Assembly (NCBI RefSeq): GCF_014644495.1
Contig: NZ_BMKU01000009.1
Location: forward strand, 118,151 to 182,150
Direction: 5' to 3'
Length of the DNA: 64,000 nt
From: Pseudarthrobacter polychromogenes
Lineage (GTDB): Bacteria > Actinomycetota > Actinomycetes > Actinomycetales > Micrococcaceae
In this document: positions 1-7,867 of the stretch, one piece after another
How positions within the stretch are numbered: the first letter of the stretch is position 1
How the letters are laid out: every line of letters begins with the position of its first letter
The notes under the pieces: generated by a model
What the model was told of the DNA's origin: nothing
Seen by the model: the letters and a program-made list of their open reading frames with translations, nothing else
Database searches by the model: none
Made by a program: the position numbers and the translations under genes

Positions 1-1057
1 TCCGGTCCCCCTCGGGGGCGCCGTCCTTCCGTGTATAGGAGAAGCCGTCGGCGCCGACGGTGACGGCCATTTCGCTCTTTTCCTCCCGGACGATGACCGG
101 CTGGGGGTTGCCGTCCAGGTCCAGGACCAGGGAGGCCTCGGTGTACCAGGACGGGACCACGGGGTTGCCCCACCAGTCGCGGCGCTGGTTGTCATGGACG
201 TCCCACGTGATGGTGGGGTTGTCCGGATCGCCGGTGTAGTAGTCCTGCGTGTAGATCTCCACGCGGTGCCCGTCCGGATCCAGGATGTAGAGGTAGAACG
301 CGTTGGAGACGCCGTGCCGGCCGGGGCCGCGTTCAATGCGGTCGCTGATGCGCAGGGCGCCCATCTTGTCGCAGATCTGGATGATGTTGTGCTTCTCGTG
401 CGTGGCGAACGCGACATGGTGCATCCGCGGGCCGTTGCCGCCCGTCAGTGCAGTGTCATGGACGGTCTGCTTGCGGTGCATCCATGCGGCGTACGTGACG
501 CCGTCGGAATCCTGGATGTCTTCGGAGACGCGGAAGCCGAGGTCCTCGAGGTATTTGCGGCCGCGGGGGACATCCGGGGTGACCTGGTTGAAGTGGTCCA
601 GGCGGACCAGCTCACCGGCCGAATAGAGGTCATAGCGCTGGGTGAGGCGCTCCACGTGCTCCACCTCGTAGAAGAACTCGTAGGGGAAGCCCAGTGGATC
701 CTCCACGCGGACGGAGTCGCCCACCCCCTTGGTGAAGCCATCCCTGCGGCGTTCAACCCGGCAGCCCAGCTCGCGGTAGTAGGCCTCGGCGGCGTCCACC
801 TCGGCGGGAGACTTCACGCGGTAGGCGAAGGCTGCGACGGCGGCGATGGGTCCCTTGCGGAGCACCAGGTTGTGGTGGATGAACTCTTCCAGGGTGCGCA
901 AGTAGATGGCGTTGTCGTCTTCCTCTGTGACGTGCAGCCCCAGCATGTCCACGTAGAAGGCGCGGGACTTGGCGAGGTCGGTGACCACGATCTCCATGTA
1001 GGCGCAGCGGACAATGTCCGGCGCCGGGGCCGTGGGGGTGGGAATGAAGTCGGTCAT
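1..1057 (-). CDS. hpaD: 3,4-dihydroxyphenylacetate (homoprotocatechuate) 2,3-dioxygenase, 3' end cut by window edge
   Basis: Extradiol ring-cleavage enzyme that opens homoprotocatechuate to 5-carboxymethyl-2-hydroxymuconate semialdehyde in the cytoplasm. From the ATG at 1057 the frame is open to the left edge (352 codons; family length about 360-365), so only the last few residues are missing. The numbering matches the well-studied Brevibacterium fuscum/Arthrobacter MndD type without gaps: metal ligands His155, His214 and Glu267, second-sphere Asn157, His200, His248 and Tyr257, and Trp192. The metal may be Fe(II) or Mn(II); the sequence cannot tell. It is the last visible gene of a minus-strand operon, 35 bases after hpaE, and the product of this enzyme is the substrate of the hpaE dehydrogenase. 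mndD is an equally suitable name. Confidence 0.95.
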   Translation of the reverse strand, partial: MTDFIPTPTAPAPDIVRCAYMEIVVTDLAKSRAFYVDMLGLHVTEEDDNAIYLRTLEEFIHHNLVLRKGPIAAVAAFAYRVKSPAEVDAAEAYYRELGCRVERRRDGFTKGVGDSVRVEDPLGFPYEFFYEVEHVERLTQRYDLYSAGELVRLDHFNQVTPDVPRGRKYLEDLGFRVSEDIQDSDGVTYAAWMHRKQTVHDTALTGGNGPRMHHVAFATHEKHNIIQICDKMGALRISDRIERGPGRHGVSNAFYLYILDPDGHRVEIYTQDYYTGDPDNPTITWDVHDNQRRDWWGNPVVPSWYTEASLVLDLDGNPQPVIVREEKSEMAVTVGADGFSYTRKDGAPEGDR

Positions 1058-1092
1058 GGTGTTCTCTCTTCTTTGAGGAGGGGGGTGGCGGT

Positions 1093-2610
1093 TCAGGCGC
1101 CGAATTTGGGGGTGTGGACGGTACCGAGGGTGATGTGGACGGCCTGCTGGTCGGTGTAGAAATCGATGGAGCGGTAGCCGCCCTCGTGCCCGAGCCCGGA
1201 GGCCTTGACGCCGCCGAACGGGGTGCGCAGGTCACGGACGTTGTGGCTGTTCAGCCACACCATGCCGGCCTCCACGTTCTGCGAGAAGTTGTGCGCCCGG
1301 GTCAGGTTCTGCGTCCAGATGTAGGCGGCCAGCCCGTACTTGGTGTTGTTCGCCAGGGCGAGGGCCTCGTCGTCATTGTCAAACGGGGTGATGGCCACGA
1401 CGGGTCCGAAGATCTCCTCCTGGAAGATCCGCGCATCCGGGGCGACGTCGGCGAACACCGTTGGGGCGATGTAGTTGCCTTCGGGCAGGTTCTCCGGGCG
1501 TCCGCCGCCGGCGAGCAGCCGGCCCTCGGACTTGCCGATCTCCACGTAGGAGGCCACCTTCTCGTAGTGCTCCGGGTGGACCAGGGCGCCCACCTCGGTC
1601 TTGGGGTCGTGCGGGTCGCCCACCACGATATTCTTGGCGCGGGCGGCGTACTTTTCGCAGAACTCGTCGTAGATGGCGCGCTCCACCAGGATGCGGGAGC
1701 CGGCGGTGCAGCGTTCGCCGTTGAGGGAGAAGACGCCGAACAGGGCGGAGTCGATCGCGGCGTCCAGGTCCGCGTCGGCGAACACCACGCAGGGGGACTT
1801 GCCGCCGAGTTCCATGGACAGGCCCTTGAGGTTGGCGGCGGCGTTCCGGAAGATGGTCTGTCCGGTGGTGGTCTCGCCCGTGAAGGAGATCAGCGGGACG
1901 TCCGGGTGCTTGACCAGGGCGTCGCCGGCTTCCTCGCCGAGGCCGTTGACCAGGTTGAACACGCCGTCCGGCAGGCCGGCGTCCTTGAAGATAGTGGCCC
2001 ACAGGGACGCGGAAAGCGGAGTGAACTCTGCTGGTTTGAGCACCACCGTGTTACCGGTGGCCAGCGCCGGGGCGAGCTTCCAGGACTCGAGCATGAACGG
2101 GGTGTTCCAGGGGGTGATGAGGCCGGCGACGCCGATCGGCTTGCGGTTCACGTAGTTGATCTGGGAGCCGGGGACCTTCATGGCGTCGTCGAACTGGGCC
2201 ACGATCAGGTCTGCGAAGAACCGGAAGTTCTCGGCAGCGCGCAGGGCCTGGCCTTTGGCCTGGGTGATGGGCAGCCCGGTGTCGAAGGTTTCCAGCTCGG
2301 CGAGCCGGGACTCCTGTGCCTCGACGGCGTCGGCGATTTTGTTCAGGACGCGGGCGCGTTCGCGGGGCTTCATCTTTGGCCAGGGGCCGTTGGTGAAGGC
2401 TTCCCGGGCGGCGGCGACGGCGAGGTCGATGTCCTCTTTCTGGCCGGCCGCGGCGGTGGCGTAGTTGGTGTTGGATACCGGGTCCAGGACGTCGAAGGTC
2501 TTGCCTCCCACGGAGTCAACGAACTTCCCGTTGATGTAGTGCTGGATGGAGGTGGGCAGGTCCTGCGGCACGAAATGGGTGCTGGGGGTTTCTACGGGAG
2601 ACGTCATCAT
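1093..2610 (-). CDS. hpaE: 5-carboxymethyl-2-hydroxymuconate semialdehyde dehydrogenase
   Basis: NAD(P)-dependent aldehyde dehydrogenase, 505 residues, full length for the family. It oxidises the ring-fission semialdehyde made by the adjacent dioxygenase. Visible catalytic features are Asn169 in the PWNTPF motif, Lys192 in LKPAEFTP, Glu267 in MELGGKSP and the nucleophile Cys301 in GERCTAGSR. Two tandem ATG codons open the frame; an AGGA-like ribosome site lies about 6 bases upstream. It sits between the GntR regulator (19-base gap) and hpaD (35-base gap) on the same strand, so the three are probably co-transcribed. Assignment to HpaE rather than another ALDH rests on this context as well as similarity. 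Confidence 0.93.
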   Translation of the reverse strand: MMTSPVETPSTHFVPQDLPTSIQHYINGKFVDSVGGKTFDVLDPVSNTNYATAAAGQKEDIDLAVAAAREAFTNGPWPKMKPRERARVLNKIADAVEAQESRLAELETFDTGLPITQAKGQALRAAENFRFFADLIVAQFDDAMKVPGSQINYVNRKPIGVAGLITPWNTPFMLESWKLAPALATGNTVVLKPAEFTPLSASLWATIFKDAGLPDGVFNLVNGLGEEAGDALVKHPDVPLISFTGETTTGQTIFRNAAANLKGLSMELGGKSPCVVFADADLDAAIDSALFGVFSLNGERCTAGSRILVERAIYDEFCEKYAARAKNIVVGDPHDPKTEVGALVHPEHYEKVASYVEIGKSEGRLLAGGGRPENLPEGNYIAPTVFADVAPDARIFQEEIFGPVVAITPFDNDDEALALANNTKYGLAAYIWTQNLTRAHNFSQNVEAGMVWLNSHNVRDLRTPFGGVKASGLGHEGGYRSIDFYTDQQAVHITLGTVHTPKFGA

Positions 2611-2629
2611 TGAGTCCTAACTTGTACGT

Positions 2630-3310
2630 TTACTGCTTGCTTTGTGCCAGGTAGGCGTCCAGGGTGGCGGAGCGGTGGAGGCGGGCGGCTTTCTCGATCT
2701 CGTCGGCGGTGGCGCCGGATTCAATGAGCTGGAGCAGCGCCTCGTGCTCGTTCACTGATTCGTGGGCGCGGCCGGGGACAAAGCGGAACGTGGAGGACCG
2801 CAGGGCTGCCAGCCGGTTCCAGCCGCGGTGGACCAGGTCCAGGATGTGAGGGTTGGGGCAGTGCTCGAAGAGGATGCTGTGGAAGTCCTGGTTCAGCTGC
2901 GTGAACCGGACCGGGTCAAAGTGGTGCAGACATTCACGCATCTCCTCGTTCACCGCACGGGCCCGGGCAATTGCCACGGAATCAACCAGCGGGGCGGACA
3001 GCGCGGTGGCGGCACCTTCCACGATGCTCAGGGTCTGCATGGTGTAGAGGTATTCCGTCGGATCGATGCCGGCCACGGTGGCGCCCACGTTGCGTTCAAA
3101 CGTCACCAGGCCCTCGGCTTCGAGCCGGCGGATGGCTTCCCGGACCGGCACCACGCTGACCCCCAGGTCCTTGGCGATGCTCCCCAAAACCAGGCGGTAG
3201 CCGGGGGAGTAGGTGCCCTCGACAATGCGGGCCTTGACGGCCTGATAGGCCTGCTCGGACTTGCTCCCCGCAGCGGCCGCAGCGGAAGGTTCAGTCACCG
3301 TCTCAGTCAT
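2630..3310 (-). CDS. GntR-family (FCD/FadR subfamily) transcriptional regulator
   Basis: A 226-residue regulator: a winged helix-turn-helix at about residues 18-85 (VKARIVEGTYSPG start, VVPVREAIRRLEAEGLV recognition region) and an all-helical FCD ligand domain at about 100-215. The start ATG overlaps the end of the upstream FAH-RraA gene by 8 bases, so it is the second gene of the catabolic operon and probably autoregulated with it. Its likely target is the palindrome at 4814-4825 in front of the operon, whose TCGTATACGA core fits the FadR-subfamily operator type. The effector is presumably hydroxyphenylacetate, homoprotocatechuate or a ring-cleavage intermediate (inference). Confidence 0.92.
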   Translation of the reverse strand: MTETVTEPSAAAAAGSKSEQAYQAVKARIVEGTYSPGYRLVLGSIAKDLGVSVVPVREAIRRLEAEGLVTFERNVGATVAGIDPTEYLYTMQTLSIVEGAATALSAPLVDSVAIARARAVNEEMRECLHHFDPVRFTQLNQDFHSILFEHCPNPHILDLVHRGWNRLAALRSSTFRFVPGRAHESVNEHEALLQLIESGATADEIEKAARLHRSATLDAYLAQSKQ

Positions 3311-4790
3311 TCGGGTGGCCCGCCTCCGGGTCTGCAGTGCCCGCTTTCCACTCCCTATACCGTGCCTGCCAGGCGGCGTTCATGGGGTAGAGGCCGTCAA
3401 CGCTGTTGCCCTGCTGGACCATTTCGAAGATGAAGGCTTCCTCCTGTTCCTGCCGGATGCAGTCCTCCGCCAGATCTTCGGCGATGGCCGGCGGGATCAC
3501 CAGGATGCCGTCGGAGTCGGCCACGATGATGTCGCCGGGCTGGACGGTGGCGCCGCCGCAGGCGATGGTGATGTCCGTGTCCCACGGGACATGGCGGCGG
3601 CCCAGCACAGCGGGGTGCGGGTTGGCGAAGTAAGTGGGCATCTCCAGGCCGGCTACGGCGGTGTAGTCGCGGACGCCGCCGTCGGTAATGATCGCTGCCG
3701 CGCCGCGCACCTGGGCGCGCAGGGCCAGGATGTCGCCCACCGTCCCGGTGCCCTTCTCGCCGCGGGCCTCCATGACCAGGACTTCGCCGTCGTTGACGGA
3801 ATCGATGGCGCGCTTTTGGGCGTTGAAGCCGCCGCCGTGGGTCTTGAAGAGGTCTTCCCGGTTGGGGACGTAGCGCAGTGTCCGGGCCAGGCCCACCACC
3901 TTGCGGTCGGGGCGGGTGGCCTGCAGTCCGTCGATGCTGACGTTGTCCATCCCGCGCTTCCGGAGCTGCGAGGACAGGGTGGCCGTCGCAACGCTTTCGA
4001 GCTTGGCTTTCAGCTCCGGGGAGAGCGCGGGGGCGAGGGCGGGAAGCCCGGCCGCTTCGCGGGAACCGTACGCCTCCTCACGCTGCAGGTCATCAACTTT
4101 GGGGCCGGCACCAAAGTCTGCGAACGGCGTCGCGCCTTCCTCAACGGTGGTGACCAGGCGCCCGGTGGTGAGGCCGCCGTCGAGCGTGCTTACTTCCACT
4201 TCCAGCACGTCGCCGGGCCTGGCCACGGAGGCGCCGGCGGGCGTTCCGGTAAGGATGATGTCCCCTTCCTCGAGGGTGAGGAGCTGGGACAGGTCGGCCA
4301 CAAGCCGGGCAAACGGGAAGAGCAGGTCCTCGGTGGTGTCGTCCTGGACCAGCTCGCCGTTATGCCAGGTGCGGATGCTCAGGCGGGAGGGGTCGACGGC
4401 GTCTGCCGGAATCAGTGCCGGGCCCACGGGCGTGAAGCCGTCGCCACCCTTGGAACGCAGATTGGAACCCTTGTCCGCCCAGCGCAGGTCATACACGCCC
4501 AGGTCATTGCTGGCCGTCACGGCAGCCACATGGCTCCAGGCGTCCTCGAGGCTGACGCGCCGGGCGGCCTTGCCGATAACCAGGGCGACTTCGCCTTCAT
4601 AGCCGAGCAGTTCGCAGCCCGCAGGACGTTCCACGGCGCCGCCGTTCACAGCGAGCGACGACGACGGTTTCAGGAAGTAGGACGGCTGGGCCGGGGTGCG
4701 CCCCCGCTGGGCTGCGCGGCTGGGGTAGTTGATGTGCACCGCCACCACCTTGCCGGCCGCCGCCAGGGTGTCTCCGTTGACCTGCTCCAC
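3303..4790 (-). CDS. HpaG-type fumarylacetoacetate hydrolase fused to an RraA-like aldolase/decarboxylase domain
   Basis: A 495-residue two-domain protein starting at GTG 4790, chosen because AGGAG lies 5 bases upstream; a longer open frame to 4901 has no ribosome site and poor composition. Residues 1-225 are an FAH domain with the metal-binding stretch GYEGEVALVIG (Glu65, Glu67) and Asp101, as in the 2-hydroxyhepta-2,4-dienedioate isomerase/decarboxylase HpaG. Residues about 260-450 are an RraA/HMG-aldolase-like fold with GGVRD at 371-375, where this family keeps its substrate Arg and Mg-binding Asp. The FAH half should act on carboxymethyl-hydroxymuconate after ring cleavage. The second half could supply a decarboxylase or aldolase step; its true reaction is unknown. 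First gene of the operon. Confidence 0.88.
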   Translation of the reverse strand: MEQVNGDTLAAAGKVVAVHINYPSRAAQRGRTPAQPSYFLKPSSSLAVNGGAVERPAGCELLGYEGEVALVIGKAARRVSLEDAWSHVAAVTASNDLGVYDLRWADKGSNLRSKGGDGFTPVGPALIPADAVDPSRLSIRTWHNGELVQDDTTEDLLFPFARLVADLSQLLTLEEGDIILTGTPAGASVARPGDVLEVEVSTLDGGLTTGRLVTTVEEGATPFADFGAGPKVDDLQREEAYGSREAAGLPALAPALSPELKAKLESVATATLSSQLRKRGMDNVSIDGLQATRPDRKVVGLARTLRYVPNREDLFKTHGGGFNAQKRAIDSVNDGEVLVMEARGEKGTGTVGDILALRAQVRGAAAIITDGGVRDYTAVAGLEMPTYFANPHPAVLGRRHVPWDTDITIACGGATVQPGDIIVADSDGILVIPPAIAEDLAEDCIRQEQEEAFIFEMVQQGNSVDGLYPMNAAWQARYREWKAGTADPEAGHPND

Positions 4791-4813
4791 AGCTTCTCCT
4801 TGCGAGGTACGAA

Positions 4814-4825
4814 ATCGTATACGAT
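4814..4825. promoter_or_regulatory. Candidate GntR operator (perfect palindrome)
   Basis: ATCGTATACGAT is a perfect 12-base palindrome 24 bases upstream of the GTG start of the FAH-RraA gene, in the 220-base divergent intergenic region. Its spacing and TCGTATACGA core match operators of FadR/VanR-type GntR repressors. The cognate regulator is probably the operon's own second gene. No binding evidence exists. Confidence 0.6.
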
Positions 4826-4941
4826 CACTATCGCCCCGTTGCGCGCCGCGCGTCAACCCCGAATTTGCAGGCCTCCTGAGCGCCCTTGTAGTCCGCGTCA
4901 CAGGTGGCGTACTGTGGTGCTCAATCGCACAGCTTTCTTAT

Positions 4942-4960
4942 ATGGAAACTGAAGTTCTAT
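4942..4960. promoter_or_regulatory. Possible second operator in the divergent region (weak)
   Basis: ATGGAAACTGAAGTTCTAT is an imperfect 19-base inverted repeat (6 of 9 positions paired) about 50 bases before the start of the monooxygenase gene. It resembles the purine-rich half-sites seen at some IclR targets, but no IclR gene is in the window. Recorded only as a weak candidate. Confidence 0.2.
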
Positions 4961-5010
4961 TATCGAACACCCTTTCGGCCGAACACCCACACAACGAAGT
5001 GAGGAATCCC

Positions 5011-6918
5011 GTGCAGTTCCACCACCACGGCTACGTATCCGGAGACCCGCGGGTCAAGCCTGCAGCCGGCGTCGGCATCAACCGTCCTGCCGAGCTCCCG
5101 GACGAGGTTGACGTGCTCATTGTCGGGACCGGGCCCGCCGGTATGCTTGCCGCCGCGCAGCTTTCGCAGTTCCCCAACGTGACCACCCGCATCGTCGAGC
5201 GCCGGGAGGGACGGCTCCCCATCGGCCAGGCTGACGGAATCCAGGCCCGCAGCGTTGAGACCTTCCAGGCGTTCGGGTTCGCCGAGCGCATCATTGCCGA
5301 GGCGTACCGGATCACCGAGATGGCGTTCTGGAAGCCGGACCCCGCGGACCACTCCCGCATCGTCCGGGCCGCCCGCGCCGTGGACGACGAGATGGGAATC
5401 AGCGAGTTCCCGCACCTGATCGTCAACCAGGCCCGGGTCCTTGACTACTTCGCGGAGTTCATGGCCAACTCGCCCACCCGTATGGCGCCGGACTACGGCT
5501 ACGAGTTCCGCGGCCTTGAGGTCACCGGCCAGGGCGAGTATCCCGTGACCGTAACGCTCGCGCACGCCTCCGGGGCGAACGAGGGCGAGGAGCGGGTGGT
5601 CCGCGCCAAGTACGTCATCGGGGCGGACGGCGCGCGGAGCAAGGTCCGGGACGCGATCGGCTGCCACCTTGCCGGCGATGCCGCCAACCACGCCTGGGGC
5701 GTCATGGACGTCCTGGCGGTCACGGACTTCCCGGACATCCGCACCAAGTGCGCCATCCAGGGCGAGAAGGGCAGCATCCTGCTGATCCCGCGCGAGGGCG
5801 GCTTCCTCTTCCGCATGTACGTGGACCTTGGCGTGGTCGATCCGGACAACAAGGGTGCGGTGCGCGCCACCACCATCGAGCAGATCATCCACCAGGCCAA
5901 CGAGATCCTCCACCCCTACACCCTTGATGTCCGGAACGTGGCATGGCACAGCGTGTACGAGGTGGGACACCGCCTGACGGACAGGTTCGACGACGTCCTG
6001 CCGGACCAGCGCGGCACGCGGACGCCGCGGGTGTTCATCACGGGCGACGCCTGCCACACCCACAGTGCGAAGGCGGGGCAGGGAATGAACGTCTCGATGC
6101 AGGACGGTTTCAACCTGGCCTGGAAGCTGGGGCACGTCCTGGAAGGCCGCAGCCCGGAAAGCCTGCTGTCCACCTACTCGGAGGAGCGGCAGGTGGTGGC
6201 GAAAAACCTCATCGACTTCGACAAAGAGTGGTCCACCATGATGGCCAAGAAGCCCGAGGAGTTCGAGAACCCCTCCGATCTCGAGGACTTCTACGTCAGT
6301 ACCGCCGAGTTCCCGGCCGGCTTCATGACGCAGTACACGCCCTCGCTCATTGTCGGCAGCCCGGACCACCAGGACCTGGCCGCAGGTTTTCCAGTGGGCA
6401 AGCGGTTCAAGTCGGCCCCCGTGGTACGGGTGGGCGACACCAACCCCATCCACCTGGGCCACCACGCCACGGCGGACGGCCGGTGGCGGATCTACGTCTT
6501 CGCCGATCCCGCGCTTCCGGGCTCAGGGTCTGCCACGGACAAACTTGCCGCATGGCTCGCGGAGGCGAGGGAATCGCCGCTGGCCGTAACGCCGTCGGAC
6601 GCTGATCCTGACGCGTGGTTCGACGTGAAGGTGGTCTACCAGCAGCCCCACACGGAGCTTGACATCAACGCAGTGCCGGCGGTTTTCAAGCCGCAGGTGG
6701 GCCCGTTCAGGCTGACGGACTACGAGAAGGTCTATGGCACCGACCCCAAGGCTGACATCTTCGAGCTGCGGGGCCTGGACCGCGGGGGTGTTGTGGTGGT
6801 GGTGCGGCCGGACCAGTACGTGGCGAACGTCCTGCCGCTGACGGCCACCACCGAAATGGCGGAGTTCTTCGGGCCGCTCCTCAAAAGCCGTCCGGCCGGT
6901 CAGCCGTTGACGGTCTGA
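5011..6918 (+). CDS. FAD-dependent aromatic-ring monooxygenase, phenol 2-monooxygenase / 3-hydroxybenzoate 4-hydroxylase type
   Basis: Flavoprotein hydroxylase of 635 residues from GTG 5011, which has GAGGA 5 bases upstream; the frame continues upstream to 4729 but that part is intergenic in character. Domains: Rossmann FAD site GTGPAGMLAA at about 39-48, the DG motif GADGARSKVRDA near 203, the GD motif TGDACHTHSAKAGQGMN near 343, and a C-terminal thioredoxin-like domain (about 460-630) as in phenol hydroxylase and MobA. Length equals MobA-type enzymes. Its position, divergent from a homoprotocatechuate operon, suggests it makes a catechol from a hydroxylated phenylacetate or benzoate; which substrate is not readable from sequence. 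Its 3' end overlaps pheA tail-to-tail by 19 bases. Confidence 0.88.
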   Translation: MQFHHHGYVSGDPRVKPAAGVGINRPAELPDEVDVLIVGTGPAGMLAAAQLSQFPNVTTRIVERREGRLPIGQADGIQARSVETFQAFGFAERIIAEAYRITEMAFWKPDPADHSRIVRAARAVDDEMGISEFPHLIVNQARVLDYFAEFMANSPTRMAPDYGYEFRGLEVTGQGEYPVTVTLAHASGANEGEERVVRAKYVIGADGARSKVRDAIGCHLAGDAANHAWGVMDVLAVTDFPDIRTKCAIQGEKGSILLIPREGGFLFRMYVDLGVVDPDNKGAVRATTIEQIIHQANEILHPYTLDVRNVAWHSVYEVGHRLTDRFDDVLPDQRGTRTPRVFITGDACHTHSAKAGQGMNVSMQDGFNLAWKLGHVLEGRSPESLLSTYSEERQVVAKNLIDFDKEWSTMMAKKPEEFENPSDLEDFYVSTAEFPAGFMTQYTPSLIVGSPDHQDLAAGFPVGKRFKSAPVVRVGDTNPIHLGHHATADGRWRIYVFADPALPGSGSATDKLAAWLAEARESPLAVTPSDADPDAWFDVKVVYQQPHTELDINAVPAVFKPQVGPFRLTDYEKVYGTDPKADIFELRGLDRGGVVVVVRPDQYVANVLPLTATTEMAEFFGPLLKSRPAGQPLTV

Positions 6919-7757
6919 CCCGTCCGGTATTCGGCAGCGGCGTAGACGCCCAGGATCCGCACCTCCGTGGTGAAAAAGTCCAGCTCCTCGAGGGCCAGCT
7001 TCAGCGGCAGGTCCTCGGGGTGGCCCTCGACGTCGGCCATGAACATGGTGGCGGCAAACTCGTTGCCCACCATGTAGCTTTCCAGCCGCGTCATGTTCAC
7101 CCCGTTCGTCGCGAAGCCGCCCAGTGCCTTGTACAGGGCTGAGGGGACGTTGCGGACGCGGAACACGAAGCTGGTGACTGCCGGTCCGGAGAGCTCATCG
7201 CGGGCCGGCAGCTCCTTCTCCCGGGCCAGGACTACAAAGCGCGTGGTGTTGGAGGGGTCGTCCTCAACCCGGGAGGCCAGGACGTCCAGGCCGTAGATCT
7301 GCGCGGCCAGCGGCGGCGCCAGGGACAGTTTGCGCGGATCGTTCCACTCGGCCACTTCCCTTGCGGACCCTGCGGTGTCGCCGGCGATGACGGGCTTGAG
7401 GCCGTGCTCGCGGATGAGCTTCCGGCACTGGCCCAGGGCGTGGATGTGGCTGTGCACCTCCGTGGCGCCCTCGATGGTGCTGCCAGGGATGCCCAGCAGG
7501 TCGAAGTGGATGGGCAGGAAGAACTCCCCCACGATCTGCAGGTTGGACTGAGGCAGCAGGATGTGGATGTCCGCCACCCGCCCGGCAATGGAGTTCTCGA
7601 TGGGAATCATGGCCAGCTCCGCCTCGCCGCTGGCCACGAGTTCAAACGCGTCCTCGAAGCTCGCGCAGGGCACGCTTTCCATGTCCGGGAACATCTGCTT
7701 GCACGCGATATTGGAGTTGGCGCCGGGCTCACCCTGGTACGCAATCTTCTGGGCCAT
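6900..7757 (-). CDS. pheA: Prephenate dehydratase
   Basis: Monofunctional prephenate dehydratase (285 residues) that converts prephenate to phenylpyruvate for phenylalanine synthesis. The catalytic periplasmic-binding-like domain covers about 1-180 and includes the MIPIENSIAGRV stretch and the NTTRFVVL motif near residue 172 (the TRF signature). An ACT domain follows at about 195-275 with the GALV-like and ESYMVG-type (ESRP equivalent) feedback-binding motifs, so the enzyme is expected to be inhibited by phenylalanine. No chorismate-mutase domain is present. No clear ribosome site precedes the ATG. A large hairpin ends only 34 bases upstream, so its promoter is either very close to the start or inside or beyond the hairpin. 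Confidence 0.95.
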   Translation of the reverse strand: MAQKIAYQGEPGANSNIACKQMFPDMESVPCASFEDAFELVASGEAELAMIPIENSIAGRVADIHILLPQSNLQIVGEFFLPIHFDLLGIPGSTIEGATEVHSHIHALGQCRKLIREHGLKPVIAGDTAGSAREVAEWNDPRKLSLAPPLAAQIYGLDVLASRVEDDPSNTTRFVVLAREKELPARDELSGPAVTSFVFRVRNVPSALYKALGGFATNGVNMTRLESYMVGNEFAATMFMADVEGHPEDLPLKLALEELDFFTTEVRILGVYAAAEYRTGQTVNG

Positions 7758-7790
7758 GATCCGTATGGTTTCACGTCCCGTGCCTGCCCG

Positions 7791-7856
7791 CCCAACTAGG
7801 TAGCGCTAAGTGTCGTTTTGGGCGGTCAAAACGACACTTAGCGCTACCTAGTTGGG
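7791..7856. repeat. Perfect 30-bp-arm inverted repeat (hairpin) between amylosucrase and pheA
   Basis: Two exactly complementary 30-base arms (7791-7820 and 7827-7856) surround a 6-base loop GGCGGT. The arm contains TAGCGCTAAGTGTCGTTTTG. It begins 11 bases after the amylosucrase stop (minus strand), so it can act as that gene's terminator. There is no run of T, and the perfect arms look more like a dispersed palindromic (REP-like) element than a simple terminator. I found no second copy in this window. Confidence 0.85.
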
Positions 7857-7867
7857 AAGGGGCGGGG

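Noticed and set aside
1114..2613. 500-codon open frame antisense to hpaE
   Set aside because: Typical mirror frame of a high-GC gene; low-complexity Val/Gly/Asp composition and no ribosome site.
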